This document shows, piece after piece, positions 31,282 to 38,780 of a DNA stretch of 64,000 bases. The stretch is from CAVPDE01 sp963702565 (GTDB lineage: Bacteria; Desulfobacterota; DSM-4660; Desulfatiglandales; HGW-15), in NCBI GenBank assembly GCA_963702565.1, contig CAVPDE010000022.1, positions 207,416 through 271,415 of the forward strand. Direction: 5' to 3'. The position numbers were made by a program, and so were the translations under genes. Below the pieces are notes generated by a model. The model saw only the letters and a list, made by a program, of their open reading frames with translations, did no database searches and was not told where the DNA came from. Each line of letters starts with the position of its first letter. Positions within the stretch are counted from its first letter, which is position 1.

Positions 31282-33270
31282 ATGGAAGAAGAAAAAGGAA
31301 AGAAGATCGAAAAAAAGGTTGAAAAGAAGGGACTCGATATCAGAGAGGTCACCACCTGCGAAGCCACGGCCCAGATGCTCCGAAAAGCGGAAAGAGACGG
31401 GGTGGAGATCGCTTTTCATCGAGCTGCAGACATGAAGGCCTGCCCCATCGGCGCGGATTCCGCTTGCTGCAAGCACTGTGCAATGGGCCCTTGCCGGTTG
31501 AACTCCAAAGACCCGTACGCCAAGGTCGGTGTCTGCGGAGCCACGATCGACACGATCCAGGCCAGGAATTTCGGCCGCATGGTAGCATGCGGCGGCGCAG
31601 CACACACAGATCACGGCATGAGCATGCTGGACCTTTTTAGAGAGGTCATTAACGGCCATATCAAGGATTATCAGATCAAGGATACGACGAAGCTCGAGGA
31701 AGTGGCCAAAGAGCTCGGCATCGAAGTCGAGGGCCGGGAATTGAAGGAGGTGGCCATGGATCTTTACAAGGAACTCGAGCGAACCTACATCCAGGTCGAG
31801 GGTGAAATCCCCTTTGCCAAAAGAGTGCCGCCCAAGACCCTTGAACTCTGGAGAAAGCACGGGATCGTGCCTCGCGGCGCCATGAGAGAGCTCATGGAAC
31901 TCATGCACCGAACCCACATGGGCGTTGATCAGGACTATGAAAACATTACCAAGCAGCTCAGCCGAACCGCTCTGTCCGATGGTTGGGGCGGCTCCATGGT
32001 CGCTACGGAGATTTCCGATATCCTTTTCGGCACCCCTACTCCTGTGAGGGCGGAAGTGAATATGGGTTGCCTGAAAGAGGACCAAGTGAACGTGATTATT
32101 CACGGCCATGAACCCAATCTTTTTGAATCCGTGCTTGCTTCGGTGAACGATCCCAGTTTGATCCAGGCGGCCAAGGACGCCGGCGCGAAAGGGATTAACC
32201 TTGTGGGAATGTGCTGCTCAGGAGCGGAGATGCTTTCGAGACACGGTGTGCCTCACGCGGGCAACTTCATGTCCGTGGAAGCGGTCATTGTGACAGGAGC
32301 CGTGGATGCCATGGGTGTGGACGTGCAGTGCATCAAGCAAGGGCTCGCAAAAGTGGCGGACTGCTACGGGACCAAGCTTTTCACCACCAACCCGCGCTGT
32401 AGGATCGAGGGGGTGGAGCACATCGAGTTCCATGAGCACAAAGCAAGAGAGTGCACGGATGCAATCATTGAGAATGCCATCGTTCGGTTCAAGAACCGGA
32501 AGTTGCCTGTGGAGATCCCCAACATCAAGAGCATGGGCATTCACGGTTTCTCCCACGAGTACATCAACTACATGCTGGGAGGCACCTTCCGATCCTCCTA
32601 CACGCCTCTGAATGACAACATCATCAATGGAAGGATCCGGGGTGTCGCCGGAGTCGTGGGCTGCACAAACCCGAGAGTGAAGCAGGACTATGTCCACGTA
32701 GAATTGGTCAAGGAGCTCATCAAGAACGACATTCTGGTCGTTCAGACCGGATGTTCACAGGTCGCTCTTGCGAAAGCCGGTTTGTACACCCCCGAGGCAG
32801 CCCACCTGGCAGGACCGGGCTTGAGAGAGGTCTGCGAGACTGTGGGTATGCCGCCCGTGCTCGGCTTGGGATCCTGCGTGGACAACAGCCGCATTCTCAC
32901 TGCTTGTGCCGAGATGGTGCGGGTCGGAGGGCTTGGAAACAGCATCGCCGATCTGCCTGTGGCAGGTGCTGCTCCGGAGTGGATGAGCGAAAAGGCTATC
33001 TGCATCGGCCAGTACTTTGTGGCATCCGGTGTTTTCACCGTGTTCGGTGTCACTTTCCCGATCGTGGAGGGAACCAAGTTCCACAAGCACCTTTTCGGAG
33101 GGCTTGAAGATCTTGGCTTCGGGAAGTGGGGATTTGCAATCGATCCTCATGAAATGGCTCAGATGATGATTGATCATATTAACAAGAAGAGAAAAGCCCT
33201 CGGATTGGACAAAGGTAAAGAGAGGGTGCTTATGGATATGGCGGCCAGGCAGAAACTGGAAGCCGCCTAG
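31282..33270 (+). CDS. cooS: Anaerobic carbon monoxide dehydrogenase catalytic subunit
   Basis: A 662-residue nickel-iron enzyme interconverting CO and CO2. The ATG at 31282 has GGAGGAG 5 nt upstream (a GTG at 31279 is adjacent). Cluster B/D cysteines are C54, C62, C63, C66 and C71 (CPIGADSACCKHC, GPC). C-cluster ligands appear in HGHEPNLF, VGMCCSGAE, NPRC, VVGCTNPR, QTGCSQ and GLGSCVDNSR. Neither acetyl-CoA synthase nor CooF, CooC or hydrogenase genes adjoin it, so it may work as a monofunctional enzyme feeding ferredoxin or responding to redox stress. Oxygen-defence genes lie on both sides. Confidence 0.96.
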   Translation: MEEEKGKKIEKKVEKKGLDIREVTTCEATAQMLRKAERDGVEIAFHRAADMKACPIGADSACCKHCAMGPCRLNSKDPYAKVGVCGATIDTIQARNFGRMVACGGAAHTDHGMSMLDLFREVINGHIKDYQIKDTTKLEEVAKELGIEVEGRELKEVAMDLYKELERTYIQVEGEIPFAKRVPPKTLELWRKHGIVPRGAMRELMELMHRTHMGVDQDYENITKQLSRTALSDGWGGSMVATEISDILFGTPTPVRAEVNMGCLKEDQVNVIIHGHEPNLFESVLASVNDPSLIQAAKDAGAKGINLVGMCCSGAEMLSRHGVPHAGNFMSVEAVIVTGAVDAMGVDVQCIKQGLAKVADCYGTKLFTTNPRCRIEGVEHIEFHEHKARECTDAIIENAIVRFKNRKLPVEIPNIKSMGIHGFSHEYINYMLGGTFRSSYTPLNDNIINGRIRGVAGVVGCTNPRVKQDYVHVELVKELIKNDILVVQTGCSQVALAKAGLYTPEAAHLAGPGLREVCETVGMPPVLGLGSCVDNSRILTACAEMVRVGGLGNSIADLPVAGAAPEWMSEKAICIGQYFVASGVFTVFGVTFPIVEGTKFHKHLFGGLEDLGFGKWGFAIDPHEMAQMMIDHINKKRKALGLDKGKERVLMDMAARQKLEAA

Positions 33271-33315
33271 TCGGCTTTGCTTTTTATCCATTTTCTTGCT
33301 CCATACTCTCCTCCC

Positions 33316-33343
33316 GGGGAGGGAAGGCTAGCTTTCCCTCCCC
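33316..33343 (+). terminator. Hairpin after cooS
   Basis: GGGGAGGGAA (33316-33325) and TTCCCTCCCC (33334-33343) form a perfect 10-bp stem with an 8-nt loop. The following bases are TTAAC, a weak tail. Confidence 0.6.
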
Positions 33344-33383
33344 TTAACATTCCTTCACCCCTCTGTGGGCATTGAAACCGGCG

Positions 33384-34487
33384 ATGGAAGACAGGGACCA
33401 TGACATAAAAGAGCTTGGTGTCCTGAAAGGCGCGGTTGAAAACACCAATGAGGCCTTTGTCACCATCGACCGGAATCAAGAAGTTCTCTTTTTCAACAAA
33501 GCAGCGGAAAAAATATTCGGTTATTCCAGAGACGAGGTCCTGGGCCGGGACCTCAGTGTGATTATGTCGCCCAAGTGCAGCGGGGACCATCATCGGGCGG
33601 TGGCGCGCTACATCGAGACCGGCGTGCCCAGGCGGATCGGTCACCACACGGAAATCATGGCCGTTCGTAAGAGCGGCGAGACCTTTCCTGCGGATATTTC
33701 CTTTTCTATTTCCCGGGCCGACGGCATGCTTTATTTCACCGCCATCGTTCGGGATCTCACAGAGACCAAGGCTCTGCAGGAGCGGATCAATCGGTCGGAG
33801 CGCCTTGCGGCCCTGGGCCAGGTGGTTGCAGAGATCAGCCATGAAATCAAGAATCCCCTGATGATGATCGGAGGGTTTGCGCGGCAGTTGGCCAAGGAGA
33901 GCAGAGACGAGAAAAACCTGACAAAGCTCAACCTCATCGTCAGCGAAGTTCAAAGGCTTGAGAACCTCCTCAAGGAGATGAGGGATTTCTACCTCCCGCG
34001 ACCTCTGGACCGGAAGGAAATAGAGGTTAACGCGCTGCTCAAGCAAGTCCAGGACTTCATCCAAGAGGACTGCAAGAAGCGAAGCATCCGTCTCGAGTTC
34101 AAAACGGATCGAAAAGAGGTCTTTGTTGAGGGAGACAGAGCCAGGCTCGAACAGGTTCTCCTGAATCTTGCGAAAAACGCGCTGGAAGCCATGGAGCAGG
34201 GAGGGAAAATTTCTTTTGCCTCAGGGTTGAAGCAAGGCGTCGTGGAGATTAGTATATCGGATGAGGGAGTCGGGATTAGCGAAGAGGAGAAGGGGAAAGT
34301 ATTCTCCCCTTTTTATACGACGAAGAAGCAAGGAACGGGTCTCGGCTTGAGCATCTGCAAGAGAATCATCGAGGATCATCCGGGGACTTCCTTGAGTTTC
34401 ACCAGCGAAAAAGGCAAAGGGTCGACGTTTGTGATTGCGATGCCTTTGTCTCGGGCTGCAAAGGCTAAAACGACTGTAACAGTTTAG
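33384..34487 (+). CDS. PAS-domain sensor histidine kinase
   Basis: A 367-residue soluble kinase; the ATG at 33384 is used since the upstream TTG adds little. One PAS domain (AFVTIDRNQEVLFFNKAAEK to YFTAIVRDLTE), a HisKA domain with phospho-accepting histidine in EISHEIKNPLM, and a HATPase domain with NLAKNALEAM, DEGVGI and GTGLGLSI. No transmembrane segment and no adjacent response regulator are seen. The PAS domain could sense redox state or a cofactor. Its stop codon lies inside the fold-back element. Confidence 0.9.
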   Translation: MEDRDHDIKELGVLKGAVENTNEAFVTIDRNQEVLFFNKAAEKIFGYSRDEVLGRDLSVIMSPKCSGDHHRAVARYIETGVPRRIGHHTEIMAVRKSGETFPADISFSISRADGMLYFTAIVRDLTETKALQERINRSERLAALGQVVAEISHEIKNPLMMIGGFARQLAKESRDEKNLTKLNLIVSEVQRLENLLKEMRDFYLPRPLDRKEIEVNALLKQVQDFIQEDCKKRSIRLEFKTDRKEVFVEGDRARLEQVLLNLAKNALEAMEQGGKISFASGLKQGVVEISISDEGVGISEEEKGKVFSPFYTTKKQGTGLGLSICKRIIEDHPGTSLSFTSEKGKGSTFVIAMPLSRAAKAKTTVTV

Positions 34488-34767
34488 CTCTTTGAAATGG
34501 ATGGCTCAGGCCACGGGGGTCCCTCTAAAAACAGAAAACGAAGAGTGTGCGGGAAAGACTCTGCCGATAAGAGGCAGCGAAGGTGGGCGGCGAGGTTTCA
34601 CCGGCACCTGCCAGATGGGTATCACGTGGCGAGTTCCCCGGTATCCCTCCGCCCGCCTCACCCATGGCCTAGAGCTTGCCATTGAGGTGTGGCGTCTTCG
34701 TTGTTCTGTTTTTAGAGGGACCCCCATGGCCTTTTTCTGTGTTTATTTCAAAGAGCTAGACTGTTAC
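34473..34767. repeat. Approx. 295-bp fold-back element, MITE-like, between histidine kinase and FprA genes
   Basis: Left arm 34476-34545 and right arm 34681-34767 are inverted copies sharing GTAACAGT, AGCTCTTTGAAAT, and GGGGGTCCCTCTAAAAACAG. The left copy has a short deletion after the GAAAT. The centre (about 34550-34680) holds a partly self-complementary GC-rich stretch. The reading frames inside are not convincing genes. A second copy of the right arm lies at 40359-40440. This explains the 311-nt gap. Confidence 0.8.
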
Positions 34768-34798
34768 AAACGACTGAATCGAATGGAGGAAGCTGCTT

Positions 34799-35983
34799 AT
34801 GAAGCCGTTAGAGGTTGCAAAAGGAATCTACTGGGTCGGCGCCAGTGACTGGAATGTCAGGGATTTCCATGGCTATTCTACTTACCAGGGTACGACCTAC
34901 AATGCTTTCCTGATCCTAGACGACAAAATCACTTTGATGGATACGGCCAAAAAGGAATTCGCAGACGAACTGATCGAGCGCATCAGTCAGGTCGTGGATC
35001 CCAAGAAAATCGATTATGTGATCAGCAATCACACGGAGATGGACCATTCCGGCGGTCTCGCAAGAGTGATGCACCGCATCGGGGAAGACAAGCCGGTCTA
35101 TTGCTCCAAAACCGGATACAAGAACCTGACCAAGCATTTCCAGCAGAAGTTGAATTATCAACCTGTGGAAGACGGAGGCCAGCTCAACATCGGCAAGAGA
35201 AACCTTGTGTTCATGGAAACAAAAATGCTTCATTGGCCCGACAGCATGTTTACCTATGACAAAGAGGACAAGATCCTATTCACCAGCGATGCTTTCGGCC
35301 AGCACTATGCGGGGCCCGAGCGGTTCGACGATCAAATCGGCGAGGCGATCATGCCTCATGCAAAGAAGTACTTCGCCAACATTCTGCTGCTCTATGCCCC
35401 TCTGATCCTGAAGCTAGTGCAAAAGGTTCAGTCCATGGGGCTGGCGATCAACATGATTCTTCCCGATCACGGCGTCATGTGGCGAAAAGATCCCATGAAG
35501 ATCGTGAAAGCTTACGTGGAGTGGAGCGAGCAAAAGCCAAAGCGAAAAGCCCTGGTGATCTATGACACCATGTGGCACAGCACAGAGATCATGGCAGATG
35601 CCATCGCCGAAGCGCTGGGCGAGGAAGGGGTGCACGCGAAGCCCATGCATCTGCGTTCCTGGCATCGGAGCGACATCATGACGGAAGTCCTGGATGCGGG
35701 CGCGATTGTCATCGGATCTCCCACGTTGAACAACGGTCTGTTTCCTACGGTTAGCGATTTCCTCACCTACCTTAAAGGGCTAAAGCCTCAGAACAAGGTG
35801 GCTGCAGCCTTCGGCTCCTATGGGTGGAGCGGTGAGGCCGTCAAGATGATCACCAAGGACCTGGAAGAGATGAAGTTCAAGGTGGTCGATCCGGGAGTCA
35901 GGGTCCAGTTTGTGCCTGACAAGGAAGCCAAGGAGGCTTGCAGGGAACTGGCGAAGAAGATCGCAAAAGAACTGCCGGCGTGA
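34799..35983 (+). CDS. fprA: Flavodiiron protein (oxygen or NO reductase)
   Basis: A 394-residue protein behind GGAGGAAG. The metallo-beta-lactamase diiron domain has SNHTEMDHSGG near residues 78-88, a later MLHWPDS and SDAFGQHY, and LPDHGVMWRKDP. The flavodoxin domain starts near residue 250 (VIYDTMWHSTEIMA) and has GSPTLNNGLFP and GSYGWSGEA. It reduces oxygen to water, or NO, in the cytoplasm with rubredoxin electrons. The fold-back element ends 30 bp before its ribosome binding site and could influence expression. Confidence 0.95.
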   Translation: MKPLEVAKGIYWVGASDWNVRDFHGYSTYQGTTYNAFLILDDKITLMDTAKKEFADELIERISQVVDPKKIDYVISNHTEMDHSGGLARVMHRIGEDKPVYCSKTGYKNLTKHFQQKLNYQPVEDGGQLNIGKRNLVFMETKMLHWPDSMFTYDKEDKILFTSDAFGQHYAGPERFDDQIGEAIMPHAKKYFANILLLYAPLILKLVQKVQSMGLAINMILPDHGVMWRKDPMKIVKAYVEWSEQKPKRKALVIYDTMWHSTEIMADAIAEALGEEGVHAKPMHLRSWHRSDIMTEVLDAGAIVIGSPTLNNGLFPTVSDFLTYLKGLKPQNKVAAAFGSYGWSGEAVKMITKDLEEMKFKVVDPGVRVQFVPDKEAKEACRELAKKIAKELPA

Positions 35984-35991
35984 GGCCAGTG

Positions 35992-36085
35992 AACAGTAGG
36001 GAGTAGGTAGTATGGAGTAGGCAGTAAGCAGCGGGAAACATGTGAGCAGAGATACTGCATACTGCTTACTCACGTGCTTCTCAAA
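35992..36085. repeat. CAGTAG/GAGTAG word repeat with inverted arms
   Basis: Words such as AACAGTAGG, GAGTAGG, TAGTATG and GCAGTAAGCAG follow the FprA stop codon. GAGTAGGCAGT (36015-36025) pairs with ACTGCTTACTC (36061-36071) with one mismatch. Confidence 0.7.
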
Positions 36086-36146
36086 AAGGGGATGTTCGAA
36101 TGCAGGGTCGCGGTTATAGACCCGGGCTGACAGAGGGGGAGAAAGA

Positions 36147-36572
36147 GTGCCCCAAGCGCTAAGAAAAGAGAAATGCCCTGATTGCGAACAGTGCCAGTTG
36201 TGCAGCGAGTCCCGGTGCCGCTTGTGCAGGGGAGAGCACTGCAAACGAACAGCCGGTGAACTCGGATCGAGCTTCACTTACGGGGACTATCTTGCATGGA
36301 AGGACAAGAAAGCCGCTGAGGCTAACAAGGGGTGCGCAACCCCTGAAGCGGAACCCATGAAACCGATACAGATATTGAGGAGAAATCCTGTCATCGATTT
36401 GGCTGAGTGCACGGACTGCGAATCGTGCATCAGTCTCCTCCCGGACATTTTCAAAAGGAACCAGGAGACAGGGTGTCTTGAGGTGGCTGAGCTATCCGAA
36501 TACCCCGAAAACGAAATCGAGCAAGTGATGAGCATGTGCCCGGGCGACTGCATCACCTGGCAGCAGTTCTAA
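36147..36572 (+). CDS. Ferredoxin with cysteine-rich N-terminal extension
   Basis: A 141-residue protein starting at GTG behind GGGGGAG. The first 35 residues hold eight cysteines (CPDCEQCQLC, SRCRLCRGEHC), an arrangement I do not recognise. The C-terminal part is a single-cluster ferredoxin with LAECTDCESC and MSMCPGDCITW. It probably shuttles electrons for FprA or CooS neighbours. The N-terminal cysteines could hold zinc or a further cluster. Confidence 0.82.
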   Translation: MPQALRKEKCPDCEQCQLCSESRCRLCRGEHCKRTAGELGSSFTYGDYLAWKDKKAAEANKGCATPEAEPMKPIQILRRNPVIDLAECTDCESCISLLPDIFKRNQETGCLEVAELSEYPENEIEQVMSMCPGDCITWQQF

Positions 36573-36707
36573 ATTGAATAGACCTCCATCCTTCTGATCA
36601 ATCTCTTTGGACGTGTTTGCCGTCCGAAATAAGCTCCATATGGCGTCCTTCATAGCAATGATTATCTTGATGCCGTTAAACGGTCAATGGAAAGGAGTGA
36701 GCAAATC

Positions 36708-37238
36708 ATGGCATCAAGAAAAACACATTCTCGACGATCCTTTCTTAAGATATTAGGCCAGGGAGTTCTTTTTTTGGGTGTGGGGAGTCGATTTGAGGCT
36801 CTTGCAAGGAGTAAAGGAGAAAAACAGGGAGAAGGTAAAATGCCTGAGAAAATATTCAAAACCGAAGAAGAATGGAAAAAGATCCTGAGCCCCGAGCAAT
36901 TTAATGTGCTGCGGAAAAAGGGGACAGAGCGGGCCTTTACAGGGAAGTATCACGATTCCAAAGGGAAAGGGATCTATCGATGTGCCGGATGCGATCTGGA
37001 TCTCTTCAACTCAGATACCAAGTTTGATTCCGGAACAGGATGGCCCAGTTTCTGGGCGCCCGTCTCTGAAAACCACATCCTCAAAGAGGAAGACAACACG
37101 TTTTTCATGAAAAGAGTGGAAGTTCTGTGCGCAAGATGTGACGGCCATTTGGGGCACGTGTTCAACGATGGTCCGCCGCCCACGAAGCTGCGGTACTGCA
37201 TGAACTCAGTAGCCCTGAAGTTTGTGGAAGAAAAATGA
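36708..37238 (+). CDS. msrB: Peptide-methionine (R)-S-oxide reductase MsrB with Tat leader
   Basis: A 176-residue protein starting behind AAAGGAGTGAGC. The N-terminus (THSRRSFLKILGQG) is a twin-arginine export signal, so the enzyme should work in the periplasm, possibly after folding and zinc loading in the cytoplasm. The catalytic domain has the zinc pairs CAGC and CARC, the substrate region SGTGWPSFWAP and the catalytic cysteine in LRYCMNSVAL. Its stop codon overlaps the next start (ATGA), giving a coupled MsrB-MsrA pair. Confidence 0.93.
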   Translation: MASRKTHSRRSFLKILGQGVLFLGVGSRFEALARSKGEKQGEGKMPEKIFKTEEEWKKILSPEQFNVLRKKGTERAFTGKYHDSKGKGIYRCAGCDLDLFNSDTKFDSGTGWPSFWAPVSENHILKEEDNTFFMKRVEVLCARCDGHLGHVFNDGPPPTKLRYCMNSVALKFVEEK

Positions 37239-38023
37239 AACGAGGACATGGAGTATTTATTCTAGCCATCATCAGTGTCTGCTGCGTTCTGGCAGGTTCT
37301 GCCCAGGCAGGCCCTGTACCGGTGATAAAGGAGAGAATGACCATGATCGCAACGCAAACAAAACCTAGTGGACTTGTCCCTCCCATGGATAGGTCCGCTC
37401 CTGCTAGGACTCAAACAGCGACTTTCGCCCTGGGTTGATTTTGGGGACCGGACTCCCAGTTCGGGAGCATCGACGGGGTTGTGAGAACCCGAGTCGGTTA
37501 TGCGGGTGGGACCAAGAAGAATCCTACCTATCACAGCCTCGGTGATCACACGGAGACGATTCAAATGAATTTCGATCCTGAAAGGATTTCCTATGGGAGG
37601 CTGTTAGACATTTTCTGGGAGAGCCATGACCCAACAAGCAAGTCCTGGTCTCGCCAATACAAGGCAGTGATTTTCTATCACGATGAAGAACAAAAAAACA
37701 TGGCCGAAGCGACAAGAGATCGCCTCGCGGCAAAGCTCGGCACGAAGATTCACACGGAGATTTTACCCTATGAGGCGTTTTATCTTGCCGAGCCTTATCA
37801 CCAGAAGTACCGGCTTCGCAGCGCGAGGGACATGATGGCTGAGTTCAGTGCCATGTACCCCCTGGAGGATGACTTTGTCAACTCCACCGCTGCGGCTAGA
37901 GTGAACGGGTACCTTGGAGGCTACGGATCCCCGGAGACGGTGAAATCCGAGATAGGCGAATTGGGCCTGTCTCCTGGCGCGAGCAAGAAACTCCTGGACA
38001 TCGTCGCGACCAGGCGACGCTAG
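37235..38023 (+). CDS. msrA: Selenocysteine-containing peptide-methionine (S)-S-oxide reductase MsrA (in-frame TGA)
   Basis: The frame runs from ATG 37235 to the stop at 38021-38023 with a single in-frame TGA at 37436-37438. The TGA sits exactly where MsrA has its catalytic cysteine: ATFALG-TGA-FWGPDSQFG, against the family's GCFWG. Downstream, typical MsrA sequence continues in the same frame (VGYAGGTKKNPTYH, FWESHDPT, LAEPYHQKY). A hairpin starts 14 nt after the TGA. Read through, the protein has 262 residues with selenocysteine 68, a Sec-type signal peptide (FILAIISVCCVLAGSAQA), and no cysteine in the mature part, so no resolving thiol. It should repair methionine sulfoxide in the periplasm with MsrB. 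Confidence 0.88.
37453..37467 (+). promoter_or_regulatory. Bacterial SECIS-like hairpin after the MsrA TGA
   Basis: CTCCC (37453-37457), loop AGTTC, GGGAG (37463-37467). The apical loop begins 20 nt after the TGA and has G in its second position, within the usual limits for bacterial SECIS elements bound by SelB. Confidence 0.65.
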
Positions 38024-38073
38024 TCAAAGAAAGGCAGAGTTTGAGATAAACCGTTCTTTCAATGGAGGTCCCT

Positions 38074-38703
38074 ATGAGCAAATTACTTTATATTCAAGCC
38101 TCACCAAGAATTGAGAGATCTTATTCAATATCTGTTGCGGATGCCTTTGTTTCAGCCTACAAGCAAACGAATCCGAAAGACGAAGTGGTCACCATGAACC
38201 TCTTCAAGAAAGACCTTCCCGCTTTTGACGGCCTTGCCGTGCAGGCCAAGTACACGATTCTTCATGGCCTGAAACACACCCCTGAAGAACTGGCTGCATG
38301 GAAAAAAGTGGAGGAACTCATCGGGGAGTTCAAGTCCGCGGACAAGTATGTCCTGGCTGTTCCCATGTGGAATTTCGGGATTCCCTACAGACTGAAGCAA
38401 TACCTGGACATTATCGTGCAGCCCGGATACACCTTCAGCTTTTCGCCGCAGGAAGGATACAAGGGGCTTGTTCTTGGGAAGCCGGTATTCGTTGCCTATT
38501 CGCGAGGCGGCGCCTATCCGAAGGGCAGCGCGGAAGAGGCCTTTGATCTTCAGACGAAATATTTCCAGCTTGCTCTCGGGTTCATCGGCTTTACGGACAT
38601 CAGGACTCTGATCGTGGAGCCCACCCTGGCCAGCCCGGACGTGGCGAAACAGAGGAGGGCAGAGGCGATCGCCAAAGCCAAAGAAATGGCGAACACTTTT
38701 TAG
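38074..38703 (+). CDS. FMN-dependent NADH-azoreductase (flavodoxin-like fold)
   Basis: A 209-residue protein; the ATG at 38074 follows GGAGG by 5 nt. MSKLLYIQASPRIERSYSIS is the FMN-phosphate-binding start, VPMWNFGIPYRLKQYLD carries the flavin-ring motif near residues 95-111 and VAYSRGGAY near 140 is the second. The family reduces quinones and azo or nitro compounds in two-electron steps, so a role in quinone or electrophile detoxification fits the redox-defence surroundings. It follows msrA with a 50-nt gap. Confidence 0.92.
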   Translation: MSKLLYIQASPRIERSYSISVADAFVSAYKQTNPKDEVVTMNLFKKDLPAFDGLAVQAKYTILHGLKHTPEELAAWKKVEELIGEFKSADKYVLAVPMWNFGIPYRLKQYLDIIVQPGYTFSFSPQEGYKGLVLGKPVFVAYSRGGAYPKGSAEEAFDLQTKYFQLALGFIGFTDIRTLIVEPTLASPDVAKQRRAEAIAKAKEMANTF

Positions 38704-38780
38704 AGCGTCTTTGAGGGGGTCAGAAAGGGACTCAAGTTCTTATTCAACCTCAAGGGAAGAGCTTGCGGAGGAGATCTTCC

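Noticed and set aside
31282..33270. Bifunctional CODH/acetyl-CoA synthase cluster
   Set aside because: Only CooS is present; no AcsB, AcsC or AcsD genes lie within the window.
34492..34848. 118-codon frame inside the fold-back element and fprA start
   Set aside because: Composed of the repeat arms and overlapping fprA in another frame.
37439..37480. MsrA as an ordinary nonsense pseudogene
   Set aside because: The stop is precisely at the catalytic cysteine, the rest of the gene is intact in frame and a SECIS-like hairpin follows, so selenocysteine is the simpler reading.
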